NCBI GenBank assembly: GCA_021604525.1
Contig: BQJD01000006.1
Span: 86,532-150,531, forward strand
Direction of reading: 5' to 3'
Origin: a marine bacterium B5-7
GTDB taxonomy: Bacteria; Pseudomonadota; Gammaproteobacteria; Arenicellales; CAJQKF01
Length of the DNA: 64,000 nucleotides
The notes under the pieces were generated by a model. That model was not told the origin of the DNA. It ran no database searches and was given only the letters and a program-made list of their open reading frames with translations. A program made the position numbers and the translations under genes. Shown piece by piece: positions 18,490 through 27,068 of this stretch. Position 1 is the stretch's first letter; every line of letters starts with the position of its first letter.

Positions 18490-18601
18490 TCATTTGTGTA
18501 GGCCGGTATCAAACGTGTTCACATAACAAGCCATTCCAGTGAATGCCTGAGTCGGCGGACCGCTGCTGCGCTGCAGATCAAAGTAATTTTAGGGAAAACT
18601 T

Positions 18602-19579
18602 GTGAAAGCGATCGTATACGAAAGATACGGCTCACCGGATGTTCTTCAGCTCAAAGAAGTGGAAAAACCTGCACCCCTGAACGATGAAATCCTGATAAAA
18701 GTTCACGCGGCGGAAGCAACGAAGGCAGACTGTGAACTGCGAAGTTTTAATTTTGCTGTGAAGTGGTTTTGGCTGCCTCTGCGAATTGCGATGGGGCTCA
18801 GAAAACCGAAGAGACAAATACTGGGGGGATATTTTGCAGGGGAAGTCGAATCTGTCGGCAAAGACGTTTCAAGATTCAAGAGGGGTGATCAAGTATTCGG
18901 GTCTACCAAACTTCGGATGGGTGCATATGGCGAGTATGTCTGCTTGCCGCACAGCTATACGATTGTGCCGAAGCCGAATAATTTGAGCTTTGAAGAGGCG
19001 GCAGCAGTGCCTTTGGGTGGCCTGAATGCACTGCACTTTTTAAGGAAAGCGAATATCCGTAACGGTGAAAAAATTTTGATTAACGGCGCAGGTGGAAGCA
19101 TCGGCACGTTTGCGGTGCAGATTGCCAAAGTAATGGACGCCGAAGTGACAGCCGTCGACAGTACGATCAAGGAAGAAATGCTACGCCGGATAGGCGCTGA
19201 TTATTTCTTCGACTACACCAAACAAAAGTTCACCCAAAGCGGCGAAACCTATGATGTGATATTTGACATGGTCGCCAGTAGTTCCTATTCCGAATGTGTT
19301 AATGCGCTCAAACCCAAGGGGCGCTACCTGATGGCAAATCCGCGCATGTCTGACATGCTACGTTCCGTCTTTACATCCATGTTTACTGATAAGACCGTAA
19401 TTTTTGTATTTGCCGGAGAAAAGGAAGAAGAATTACTTGCACTCAAAAAAATGATCGAAGAGGGCAAGTTGAAATCTATAGTCGATAAAATCTATCCGCT
19501 TGAACAAGCTGCCGAAGCTCATCGAAGAGTTGAGACCGAGCAAAGATTGGGAACTATCGTAATCTCTGTGGGAAACTAG
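18602..19579 (+). CDS. zinc-independent MDR family NAD(P)-dependent oxidoreductase
   Basis: The 325-residue protein starts at GTG (MKAIVYERYGSPDVLQL). Residues 1-120 are a GroES-like domain without zinc ligands. Residues 125-270 are a Rossmann domain with ILINGAGGSIGTFAVQIAK. AVPLGGLNALHFLR is typical of the quinone-oxidoreductase-like branch. The substrate is unknown. It is one of the few intact genes in the accessory stretch and, like its neighbours from 17.7 to 21.8 kb, lies on the plus strand. Confidence 0.85.
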   Translation: MKAIVYERYGSPDVLQLKEVEKPAPLNDEILIKVHAAEATKADCELRSFNFAVKWFWLPLRIAMGLRKPKRQILGGYFAGEVESVGKDVSRFKRGDQVFGSTKLRMGAYGEYVCLPHSYTIVPKPNNLSFEEAAAVPLGGLNALHFLRKANIRNGEKILINGAGGSIGTFAVQIAKVMDAEVTAVDSTIKEEMLRRIGADYFFDYTKQKFTQSGETYDVIFDMVASSSYSECVNALKPKGRYLMANPRMSDMLRSVFTSMFTDKTVIFVFAGEKEEELLALKKMIEEGKLKSIVDKIYPLEQAAEAHRRVETEQRLGTIVISVGN

Positions 19580-19948
19580 CGGAAGTAATACCGACTGCGA
19601 ATTACGAGCGTTTATAAATTCAGAACGACGCCCAGACATACTGTTGTACTTTCCGCTGGAGGCGGGCTATGAGCGGTTTGAAGGCATTCCCGGCGTCGAA
19701 TGACAGTGAGGTTGTTGACAGCTTCAAATAAATTGTGCACATGGTCGATCCATCTGTTGCAGGTGCCCGTTGCCGTGCCGCGATTGTGTGGTCAATATCA
19801 ATTTGTCGGCCAATCATTTCCAGATATCCCCTGATCTCCTGGACAGTAGGCGACTTGATCTTGCCTCCGGTATGAGTCTTAATAAATGGTTCAATACGTT
19901 TTACATACCACCGAAGTCGAATACATGGTTAGGCTGCAGGAGGAAGCA
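19580..19948. other. gap of about 370 bp with remnant sequence
   Basis: No intact gene is visible. The minus strand holds an open run of about 85 codons (around 19880 to 19620, including KTHTGGKIKSPTVQEIRGYL) that may be the tail of a lost gene but is not recognised. It includes repeat copy B. Confidence 0.4.
19720..19762. repeat. diverged short repeat, copy B
   Basis: This is the partner of 15578-15620: 31 of 43 positions are identical, without gaps. It is more A+T rich than copy A. It lies in a stretch with no intact gene, just upstream of the interrupted VOC gene. Confidence 0.5.
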
Positions 19949-20335
19949 ATGAAACGCACATGGACAATCATCGGTGTTGCTGATGTGGCTAGCAGTTTCA
20001 AGTGGTACCAGTCGCTCTTCGGCCAAGCGGAGACGGTTCCTGGCCATGACGACTTCGGGCAAATCGTCGACTCAGATGGTACCGTCTTACTCTGCCTTCA
20101 CGAATGAGGAGCTCACGAGCATCCCTCCTTGGCGAATCCCGATAACGGAACACCTGGCAACGGCCTCATCTTGTTTTTCCGCGTAGACGATTTCGACATA
20201 GCCCTCTCAAGGGCACGGGCTCTCGTTACTGAGATCGAAGAGGAGCCACACATAAACCCGAATACAGGAACTATGGAGTTCTCACTCCGAGACCCGGACG
20301 GGTACTGCGTCATGATCAGTGCGCTCTCTACGTAG
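19949..20335 (+). pseudogene. VOC (glyoxalase-fold) protein interrupted by one TGA
   Basis: From ATG 19949, preceded by AGGAGG, the frame encodes MKRTWTIIGVADVASSFKWY and continues to a TGA at 20105-20107. The same frame then runs on (GAHEHPSLANPDNG, FFRVDDFDIALSRARAL, FSLRDPDGYCVMISALST) to 20335. The combined 128 codons match a full VOC-domain protein. Related proteins commonly have LHEWGxHEH here, so the TGA most simply replaces a TGG tryptophan codon. It is a fresh-looking nonsense mutation or a sequencing error; function is not assignable. Confidence 0.75.
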
Positions 20336-20376
20336 AGCAGCGCAATCGAAAGCGCGAATAAGAAATAGCAATCCGG

Positions 20377-20574
20377 GTGGTGTATCGCAAGATTGATCAG
20401 GAGACAGGGCTAAAAGATTCAAACAATAGAGTTTCCTTTTTCATAGAAGAAGAATTTATACGGCATGAGAAATCAGGATTGGCTAGAGAAAAGCCTCAAA
20501 CCGATGTTGATAAACTGACGAAAATATTCCAGGAATCTTTTGATGAAGTTTATGGAATCAAGCATTCGGCATGA
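20377..20574 (+). CDS. small hypothetical protein
   Basis: The 65-codon frame begins at GTG (a second GTG follows at once) and is charged and hydrophilic (FFIEEEFIRHEKSGLAREK, TKIFQESFDEVYGIKHSA). No family was recognised. It may be real, or the tail of a decayed gene, since flanking genes are broken. Confidence 0.3.
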   Translation: MVYRKIDQETGLKDSNNRVSFFIEEEFIRHEKSGLAREKPQTDVDKLTKIFQESFDEVYGIKHSA

Positions 20575-20681
20575 CAATCGCAAGCTATCGAAAAATTACT
20601 TCGCTACACTCCGCAATTTCTAGTAGATGCGAAGCAATAGGCCGTTTCAATAACTACAATTTCGGCTACGTCAATCAACAG

Positions 20682-20994
20682 GTGAAATACATGATCACCT
20701 GGTCCGAACGTCCGCAGGTTCAGCAATAGGGTACGAGAATGCCCAGAAGCGCATCCTGGAGGTTTTCACCCAATGGGAAGCGCCCGAGAACTTCAAGATT
20801 GAGCTGTTCGTAATACGAGTCGGTGACTGGGGAGGTTATATAATGTTGGATTGCGACGATCCATTGGCGGTGCACAAGTTTGTTCGATGCTGCCTGCTTT
20901 TGAATTCGAGGCACGTCCCGTGGTACCGGTAATGGACGCTGTTAGAGTAGAACAGGAAGCGATGGACTTTCGTGATGACTTCAAACGCGAATGA
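20682..20994 (+). pseudogene. DUF3303-like small protein with two frameshifts
   Basis: Three plus-strand frames join into one protein of about 100 residues: MKYMITWSERPQ from GTG 20682, then YENAQKRILEVFTQWEAPEN through VGDWGGYIMLDCDDPLAVHKF. The last frame is LPAFEFEARPVVPVMDAV to DFKRE, ending at 20994. The order and the WSER...GGY...VVPVMDA landmarks resemble DUF3303-type proteins. The two frame changes fall near 20730 and near 20890. Confidence 0.65.
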
Positions 20995-21121
20995 AATATT
21001 AGATGATCAACCTGACGATGTGTTACAGCGGGCCCGAATTGAAGATGCTTTGGCATGTGAATCCTGGAATCAAAGTGAACAGATTTGTCGTGGTTAGCCG
21101 CTGCGTTTACTCGTCGGATAA

Positions 21122-21775
21122 ATCTGTCACTGGGTCGGGGCCGATTCACTGAAGCCATCGACTCAAAAGCTCTGGGAGTCGCAGGATCGCCACAAAGGTG
21201 ATCGGTGGCGCTTATTTTCTGCCGTCGCCAATGCAGTGAATGTTGAAAACGTGCTTTATCCGGGGTGCTTTGTTGATATAGCGCCATCATTCATATTCCC
21301 AAGCGTCGTCTACATTGATTGCGATAAGCGGACACCTGGTTTTTTTAGCGATGAAGTAGGCATTACGGAAATTATCTCAACGCACCAAGGGGCACCAAGG
21401 AATCCCAGGCTACAATTTTTTCATGCCGATTATCGGACCTCGCTAGACTTGAGTCTCCAACATTTTGATCTTCTGGTCTCACTGTATGCAGGGTTCATAT
21501 CTGAACATTGCACTCAGCATCTTCGAATCGGAGGTTTTCTACTGGTTAATCCCAGCCATGGGGATGCAGCGATGGCATCGCTCGACTATCGATATGAGCT
21601 ATTTGGAGTGGTCACGTCTCGAGATTCTCAATACCATGTAAGTACATCGAATCCAGAATCATATTTGATTCCCAAGAAGCTCGTGCCAGTCACAACTGAA
21701 CTGTTGCATCAAACCTGCCGAGGCGTGGCGTATACCAAGTCACCGTTTGCATATCTGTTTAAGAGAGTTTGTTAG
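21122..21775 (+). pseudogene. putative methyltransferase-like protein lacking a start
   Basis: The frame is open from 21122 and already looks coding there (LWESQDRHKGDRWRLFSAVA) but has no ATG, GTG or TTG until the GTG at 21236, which would remove the conserved opening. It continues NVLYPGCFVDIAPSFIFP, VVYIDCDKR, RIGGFLLVNPSHGDAAMASL, in the manner of a Rossmann-type protein. A frameshift near 21170 may link it to upstream coding-like sequence (TEAIDSKAL). The family is not firmly identified; the 5' end is probably lost. Confidence 0.45.
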
Positions 21776-21784
21776 TTGAGGGGG

Positions 21785-21916
21785 CGAGCTGGTGCGTTTA
21801 CTGTAAGAAAGCAAGAGAATATTTTCGTATCAACAACATAGATTTCGTAGAGCACAACATCGAAAAAGATGCTCGGGCGAGAAAGGTGTACGAACGACTC
21901 AGTGTGAAAAGGGTGC
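21785..21916 (+). pseudogene. fragmentary second copy of the glutaredoxin gene
   Basis: It aligns without gaps to 18287-18418 of the DUF4124-glutaredoxin gene, with about 16 differences in 132 bases by my count. It retains the CxxC segment SWCVYCKKAREYF but loses the signal peptide, DUF4124 part and the C-terminal end. It begins a few bases after the methyltransferase-like stop and runs into unrelated sequence before fghA. Confidence 0.75.
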
Positions 21917-22023
21917 TGACAAGCCCAAGATCTTTAGTCCACTTTCAGTGGTTAGGCTTTCGGTGGTTGAACTGGCTTATCGATCATTCGTTGCCGCGTG
22001 AAGGTATCCGGGCCAGTGCAGGT

Positions 22024-22866
22024 TCACAAGCGCTTAAATGCCTCGGCATGAAAACGAATGTGGTCGCCGATAAAGGTCGCGATGAAGTAGTAGCTATGAT
22101 CGTAGTTCAGATGCATTCGTAAGCGCACCTTTTGGCCACCCCGTTCACAGGCGTCGACGAAACGTTCGGGCATCAGTTCACGCTCTAAAAAGTCGTCCTT
22201 GCTACCTTGATCGATCAGGATCGTGCCCTTGGTTCGCGCCCCGGATTCAACCAGGGCGGTGGCGTCGTAGGCCTCCCAGAGCTTGCGATTCTCACCAAGA
22301 TAGCCGGTGAGCGCTTTCTGGCCCCAGGGACATTGTGAGGGTGCGCAGATGGGGGCGAACGCCGATACCGATCGGTAGATGTCAGGATGTTTCAATGCGA
22401 TCGTCAGTGCGCCGTGACCTCCCATGGAATGCCCGCAGATACCCTGTCTATCGACATCAGCGGCAAATGAATCGAATATCAGCCCGGGTAGCTCCTGGCT
22501 GATATAGCTGTACATCCGATAGTTCTTTGACCACGGATCCACCGTGGCATCGACATAAAAACCGGCGCCGCTACCGAAATCGTAATCGTCATCCTCACCC
22601 TCGATTCCGGCTCCCCGGGGGCTGGTATCCGGCGCGACCAGCATGATGCCGTGCTCGGCGGCGTAGCGTTGCGCCCCAGCCTTGTGGATGAAGTTTTCCT
22701 CGGTGCAGGTTAATCCGGACAGGTACCACAAGACCGGAACGGGACCGTCATCCGACGCCGGTGGCGTATAGACGGCAAAGCGCATGGCTGTACCGGTTGC
22801 AGACGATTGATGCTTATAGATCCCTTGGGTACCGTCGAAGCAACGGTTTTCGCTGATAACTTCCAT
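22024..22866 (-). CDS. fghA: S-formylglutathione hydrolase
   Basis: The 280-residue esterase-D family enzyme hydrolyses S-formylglutathione to formate and glutathione in formaldehyde detoxification. The nucleophile elbow is GHSMGGHGAL (serine near residue 147). The acid and histidine are in IDQGSKDDFL and YDHSYYFIATFI. PVLWYLSGLTCTEENF near residue 45 carries the oxyanion-hole segment. It begins 6 nt after frmA and is clearly co-transcribed with it. Confidence 0.96.
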   Translation of the reverse strand: MEVISENRCFDGTQGIYKHQSSATGTAMRFAVYTPPASDDGPVPVLWYLSGLTCTEENFIHKAGAQRYAAEHGIMLVAPDTSPRGAGIEGEDDDYDFGSGAGFYVDATVDPWSKNYRMYSYISQELPGLIFDSFAADVDRQGICGHSMGGHGALTIALKHPDIYRSVSAFAPICAPSQCPWGQKALTGYLGENRKLWEAYDATALVESGARTKGTILIDQGSKDDFLERELMPERFVDACERGGQKVRLRMHLNYDHSYYFIATFIGDHIRFHAEAFKRL

Positions 22867-22872
22867 GGCTGT

Positions 22873-23982
22873 TTAGAAATTCACCACGCTGCGGATGGAT
22901 TCACCGGAATGCATCAGGTCGAATGCCTTGTTGATGTCGTCGAGCGGCATCTGATGCGTGATCAGGTCGTCGATGTTGATCTTGCCCTCCATGTACCAGT
23001 CGACGATCTTCGGCACGTCGGTGCGGCCGCGCGCGCCACCGAACGCGGTGCCTCGCCAGGAACGGCCGGTGACCAACTGGAACGGCCGGGTACGAATTTC
23101 CTGACCGGCGCCGGCGACACCGATGATGATCGATTCGCCCCAGCCCTTGTGGCAGCATTCCAGCGCCTGACGCATTACATCGACATTGCCGATGCATTCG
23201 AAGCTGTAGTCGGCACCACCCTTGGTGAGGCTGACGAGGTAAGCCACCAGGTCGTCTTCGACTTCACTCGGATTAACGAAATGGGTCATGCCGAATTGGG
23301 TTGCCATCGTCTCGCGTCCCGGATTCAGATCCACACCGACGATCATGTTGGCGCCGGCCAGTCTCGCACCCTGGATCACGTTGAGGCCGATACCGCCGAG
23401 GCCGAAGACCACCACGTTATCGCCCGGCTTGACCTTGGCTGTGTTGATTACCGCACCAATGCCGGTGGTCACGCCGCAGCCGATGTAACAGACCTTGTCG
23501 AACGGCGCATCTTCGCGAATTTTTGCCAGGGCAATTTCCGGCAGCACGGTATGGTTGGCGAATGTCGAGGTGCCCATGTAGTGGAACAGCCGGTCGTTGC
23601 CGAGACTGAAGCGACTGCTGCCATCGGGCATGACGCCGCGCCCCTGGGTTTCGCGAATGGCCTGGCATAAATTGGTTTTGCCGCTGGTGCAGTATTCGCA
23701 CTGCCGGCATTCCGGGGTATACAGGGGAATGACGTGATCGCCTTTTTTAAGACTGGTTACACCTTCACCCACATCGACCACAACCCCGGCGCCTTCATGC
23801 CCCAGTATGGCCGGGAACAACCCTTCTGGATCAGCGCCGGAGCGGGTGAATTCGTCGGTATGACATATCCCGGTGGAGCGAATCTCGACCAGTACTTCAC
23901 CCGCACGGGGTCCGTCGAGATTGACTGTTTCGATGCTTAATGGCTTGCCCGCTTCAAAAGCGACCGCGGCGCGTGTTTCCAT
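22873..23982 (-). CDS. frmA: S-(hydroxymethyl)glutathione dehydrogenase (class III ADH)
   Basis: The 369-residue zinc alcohol dehydrogenase oxidises S-hydroxymethylglutathione to S-formylglutathione with NAD. The catalytic zinc site is seen in [11 protein letters not shown] and GHEGAGVV. The structural zinc lobe is [15 protein letters not shown], and the NAD fold is [22 protein letters not shown]. The ribosome site AAGGAG precedes the ATG. No frmR-type repressor is adjacent. It works with fghA. Confidence 0.97.
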   Translation of the reverse strand: METRAAVAFEAGKPLSIETVNLDGPRAGEVLVEIRSTGICHTDEFTRSGADPEGLFPAILGHEGAGVVVDVGEGVTSLKKGDHVIPLYTPECRQCEYCTSGKTNLCQAIRETQGRGVMPDGSSRFSLGNDRLFHYMGTSTFANHTVLPEIALAKIREDAPFDKVCYIGCGVTTGIGAVINTAKVKPGDNVVVFGLGGIGLNVIQGARLAGANMIVGVDLNPGRETMATQFGMTHFVNPSEVEDDLVAYLVSLTKGGADYSFECIGNVDVMRQALECCHKGWGESIIIGVAGAGQEIRTRPFQLVTGRSWRGTAFGGARGRTDVPKIVDWYMEGKINIDDLITHQMPLDDINKAFDLMHSGESIRSVVNF

Positions 23983-24425
23983 GTGTGCTCCTTGAATGTT
24001 TTGCAGTGTTATGATTAACGATCAGTCACTGATGATAACGAGAGTGCTTGACAGTGAAAAGGACGATCGTTCTGTTGTGTGGAGTCATCGCCCCTGGAGT
24101 AACGAGACAAACTGTTCAGGCTGCGGAATTTCCGGTCAGCTTCGAAACGCTCGAATGTAACGACGAAAGCGGTTTCGTATCGGTGAACATTGAACGGATT
24201 TACCGGCTGTGGCGCTGATCGATGAAATCAAGGCGTATGCCGCCGCACGTCGTGGATCACTGACCCGTGGCAGCACAATTATCATTGAGGATTGATTGCG
24301 GTCATCTTTATCGCCAATCACCCGGGTGATTGCTAAAGGCGCTGTGCTAGAGTTTTAATGCAGGTGGCTTGAGCCTTTTCATTGACCACCCATATCGATT
24401 TTTCATCGACCTTTGAGGTGACCCA
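23983..24425. other. gap of about 440 bp with a decayed small reading frame
   Basis: A GTG-initiated frame at 24054-24218 encodes a signal-peptide-like start (MKRTIVLLCGVIAPG) of a 54-residue protein. A further coding-like piece (ALIDEIKAYAAARRGSLTRG) follows in another frame to 24294, suggesting a frameshifted gene. An 18-bp palindrome lies at 24315-24332. Nothing else was recognised. Confidence 0.35.
24315..24332. repeat. 18-bp perfect palindrome
   Basis: CAATCACCC is followed directly by its mirror GGGTGATTG. It lies about 94 nt upstream of the haem-motif protein gene. The inner arms AATCACC/GGTGATT recur at 57976-57990. It is either an operator or a hairpin; no T-run follows. Confidence 0.5.
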
Positions 24426-25604
24426 ATGACCTTCATGGACATGAATAAACAACCTTCCTGCAGCACCTTCTTTAGCGCTGTAATCGTTGCCGTAACGATG
24501 CTGGCAAGCGCGACGGTTGCAGCCGAGTCGACCCGGGAATCCATGCGTCTGGTGTATGCTGCGTTGTCGGAATTGTTGCCCGCTGCGTTCAATGAGTCCA
24601 GTTTTGAATCCGAGTCATCTACAGAGCGCCTGGCCTCGGCGCTAGAAGTGTTGGAAAACTCCGCCGAGGCACTGGTTGAGCATGTCGGCGAGAGCCCGAC
24701 CGAGGTATCTGCCGAGTTCATGGGTCTGGCCCGTTCCTTCGAGAATAACGTTGCCTTGCTGCGGCAGAGCTTCGATTATCACCGCTATAACGAGTTCAAT
24801 TATCTGCTGCTCGATCTGACCCATAACTGTGTCAGTTGTCATTCACGTCTGCCTGCCGACAGCGGTCCACCATTTGCAACGGATCTGGTAGAGCAGGTCG
24901 ATGACGAGTTCTATACCGATGTCGACCGCGCCCAGCTTCTTTTTGCTATCCGCCGTTTTGATGAAGCCCTGAGTACGCTTGAGTCAATTATTCGAGATCT
25001 GGATATCGAGCCGATCGAACTGGAACTGGACGGCGTCTTGTTTGACTATCTTGCAAATGGTATTACCGTGACGCGTGATGTTGAAAGGATTCAGAAGACC
25101 TTGGCGGATCTTAAGGAACGAAACGATTTGCCGTATTACATGTCGCGTTACGCAGGCCTGTGGTCGGAGCATCTCGACGCACTGCAAGCTGATTTAATCG
25201 AGGTGCCGAATTTGTCGAAGGCCCGTGATTTGTTTCGACAATCGTTAAATTTATCGCCTATTCCCTCAAGCCAGGTTCGCATGGTGTACGACCTGGTGGT
25301 ATCGGCAATGTTGCGACGATTACTGGAGCAACAAACACTACAGGGCGTTGACCTGGCCGAGGTCTACTGGATGCTCGGGGTCATCTCTATCCGCACCGTC
25401 AACCCGCGTCCGGGCGTGCCGCATACCGAGTTGCTTCTTGAATCGGCTATCCGTGCCGCACCGGGCTCGGAGTATGCGCGTCTTGCTTATGCATTGCTGG
25501 AGGAATACAACCGTGTCAGTTTTGCCGGCATTCCCACCGCCGAATTACCGGAGCCGGTGCTCAATCTGCATGAACTCGCGAAATTGGCGGGTGTGTCCAA
25601 ATAA
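24426..25604 (+). CDS. secreted protein with single c-type haem motif
   Basis: The 392-residue protein has a signal peptide (hydrophobic stretch at residues 16-32, cleavage probably after VAA). A helical region contains NCVSCHSRLP, with a CxxCH haem-attachment motif at C135-H139. The remainder is helical, with TPR-like character (DRAQLLFAIRRFDEALSTLESII, RDLFRQSLNLSP, LLLESAIRAAPGSEYARLAY). It is probably a periplasmic c-type cytochrome-like protein. No family was named with confidence. A GAGGTG ribosome site precedes the ATG; in-frame ATGs at 24435 and 24441 are alternatives. Confidence 0.7.
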   Translation: MTFMDMNKQPSCSTFFSAVIVAVTMLASATVAAESTRESMRLVYAALSELLPAAFNESSFESESSTERLASALEVLENSAEALVEHVGESPTEVSAEFMGLARSFENNVALLRQSFDYHRYNEFNYLLLDLTHNCVSCHSRLPADSGPPFATDLVEQVDDEFYTDVDRAQLLFAIRRFDEALSTLESIIRDLDIEPIELELDGVLFDYLANGITVTRDVERIQKTLADLKERNDLPYYMSRYAGLWSEHLDALQADLIEVPNLSKARDLFRQSLNLSPIPSSQVRMVYDLVVSAMLRRLLEQQTLQGVDLAEVYWMLGVISIRTVNPRPGVPHTELLLESAIRAAPGSEYARLAYALLEEYNRVSFAGIPTAELPEPVLNLHELAKLAGVSK

Positions 25605-25643
25605 CTTTCATCGTGGCTTTGCCAGGGACCGGGTGAATCGATA

Positions 25644-27008
25644 ATGGCCGATTTTGATCATGATTTTGTCACATGGTTTCACGAAGCCTCGCCTGAAACG
25701 CTGGCTGTCCTCGCTACAGTGGCGCTGATTATTGGTTTACTGTTGTTGATTGTGTGGCGTCTCGGTACGGTACTGCGCCGCGCCGAAACCTTGCAACGTG
25801 AAGAATACCGGCGCTGGCGGGAAGAGGCCGGTCGCGACGCGGTTGATCTGCGCGACGATATTGCCAGTGTTCAACAAAGTGCAAGCCAGTTGCTGGTGAC
25901 CAGTGTGGCTGAGCTCGGTCGTGGCCAGCGCGATGGTCTTATCGGTCTGGAACAGCGAATTGCGCATCAGGTCGAGCGCAGCGAATTCCATCAGGACACA
26001 TTGCGCCAGGAAATTGAGCGTCGTCTGTCGGGCTTTCAGGGTACCGTCGACAAACGCCTTGATGACATGCGACGGGTGGTCGACGATACGCTGCAGACAA
26101 CCCTTGAAAGGCGCTTGGGTGAATCGTTCCGCCAAGTGAGTGATCAGCTTGAGGCAGTGCAAAAAGGTCTCGGTGAGATGCAGACGCTGGCAACCGGTGT
26201 GGGCGACCTCAAGCGTGCCTTGGGCAATGTCAAGATTCGTGGTACCTGGGGTGAAGTACAGCTTGGCGCATTACTGGAAGAGATTTTGACACTGGGTCAG
26301 TTTGAACGGAATGTACGTATCGGTCCGTCGTCCGACAGCGTGGTCGAGTACGCCGTGCGATTACCGGCTGCCGATGGTGAAGGACTGTGGATGCCGATCG
26401 ATTCGAAGTTCCCCCAGGAGGATTATTTACGGCTGCAGCAGGCCGCCGATGCCGGCGATCCCGCCGAGGTTGCCTCAGCCTCGGCAGCATTGGCACGTAG
26501 CCTCAAGCAGTCGGCCCGAGAGATCGCCGACAAGTATCTCGATCCGCCGCGTACCACCGACTTTGCCTTGATGTTCCTACCGACCGAAGGACTGTACGCA
26601 GAGTCGTTGCGACACAGTGGGCTGGTTGAAACTCTGCAGCGCGAGTGTCGCGTGGTGGTTGCCGGCCCGACATCCCTGGCGGCTATTTTAAACAGTTTGC
26701 GCATGGGGTTTCGCACGTTGGCCATTGAGAAGCGTTCCAGCGAAGTGTGGCGTGTTCTGGCAGCGGTGAAGAGCGAGTTCGAGCGTTTTGGCGAACATCT
26801 CGTCCGGGTGCGTCGGCAACTCGACAGCGCGGCAAAATCCATCGACCAAACCGGCACCCGGACCCGTGCCATGGCTCGCAAACTGGACCAGGTGGAAACA
26901 CTGCCCGAAGACGATGCGCGGGCATTATTCGAATTCGATGATGTCAAAGTCGATGATATGATTCCTGGTATGAAATCGGGGGAGCCAAACCCTGATAACA
27001 ATAAATAG
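25644..27008 (+). CDS. rmuC: DNA recombination protein RmuC
   Basis: The 454-residue protein has one N-terminal membrane segment (residues 18-40), then a coiled coil of about 160 residues. The RmuC nuclease-like domain follows, with GNVKIRGTWGEVQLGALLEEIL, MPIDSKFPQEDYLRL, FALMFLPTEGLYAE and VVVAGPTSLAAILNSLRMGF. RmuC limits rearrangements at inverted repeats; its fold is PD-(D/E)XK-like. It lies between the haem-motif protein and the two channels on the same strand. Confidence 0.95.
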   Translation: MADFDHDFVTWFHEASPETLAVLATVALIIGLLLLIVWRLGTVLRRAETLQREEYRRWREEAGRDAVDLRDDIASVQQSASQLLVTSVAELGRGQRDGLIGLEQRIAHQVERSEFHQDTLRQEIERRLSGFQGTVDKRLDDMRRVVDDTLQTTLERRLGESFRQVSDQLEAVQKGLGEMQTLATGVGDLKRALGNVKIRGTWGEVQLGALLEEILTLGQFERNVRIGPSSDSVVEYAVRLPAADGEGLWMPIDSKFPQEDYLRLQQAADAGDPAEVASASAALARSLKQSAREIADKYLDPPRTTDFALMFLPTEGLYAESLRHSGLVETLQRECRVVVAGPTSLAAILNSLRMGFRTLAIEKRSSEVWRVLAAVKSEFERFGEHLVRVRRQLDSAAKSIDQTGTRTRAMARKLDQVETLPEDDARALFEFDDVKVDDMIPGMKSGEPNPDNNK

Positions 27009-27068
27009 TCTGTCAATTCTGGCAAAATACACCACTAGATCTAAATACGGTATACGGGAGGGTGAGGG

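Noticed and set aside
20105..20107. TGA recoding (selenocysteine or tryptophan-reading TGA) in the VOC gene
   Set aside because: No selenocysteine element was noted, TGA works as a normal stop in neighbouring genes, and nearby genes are also decayed.
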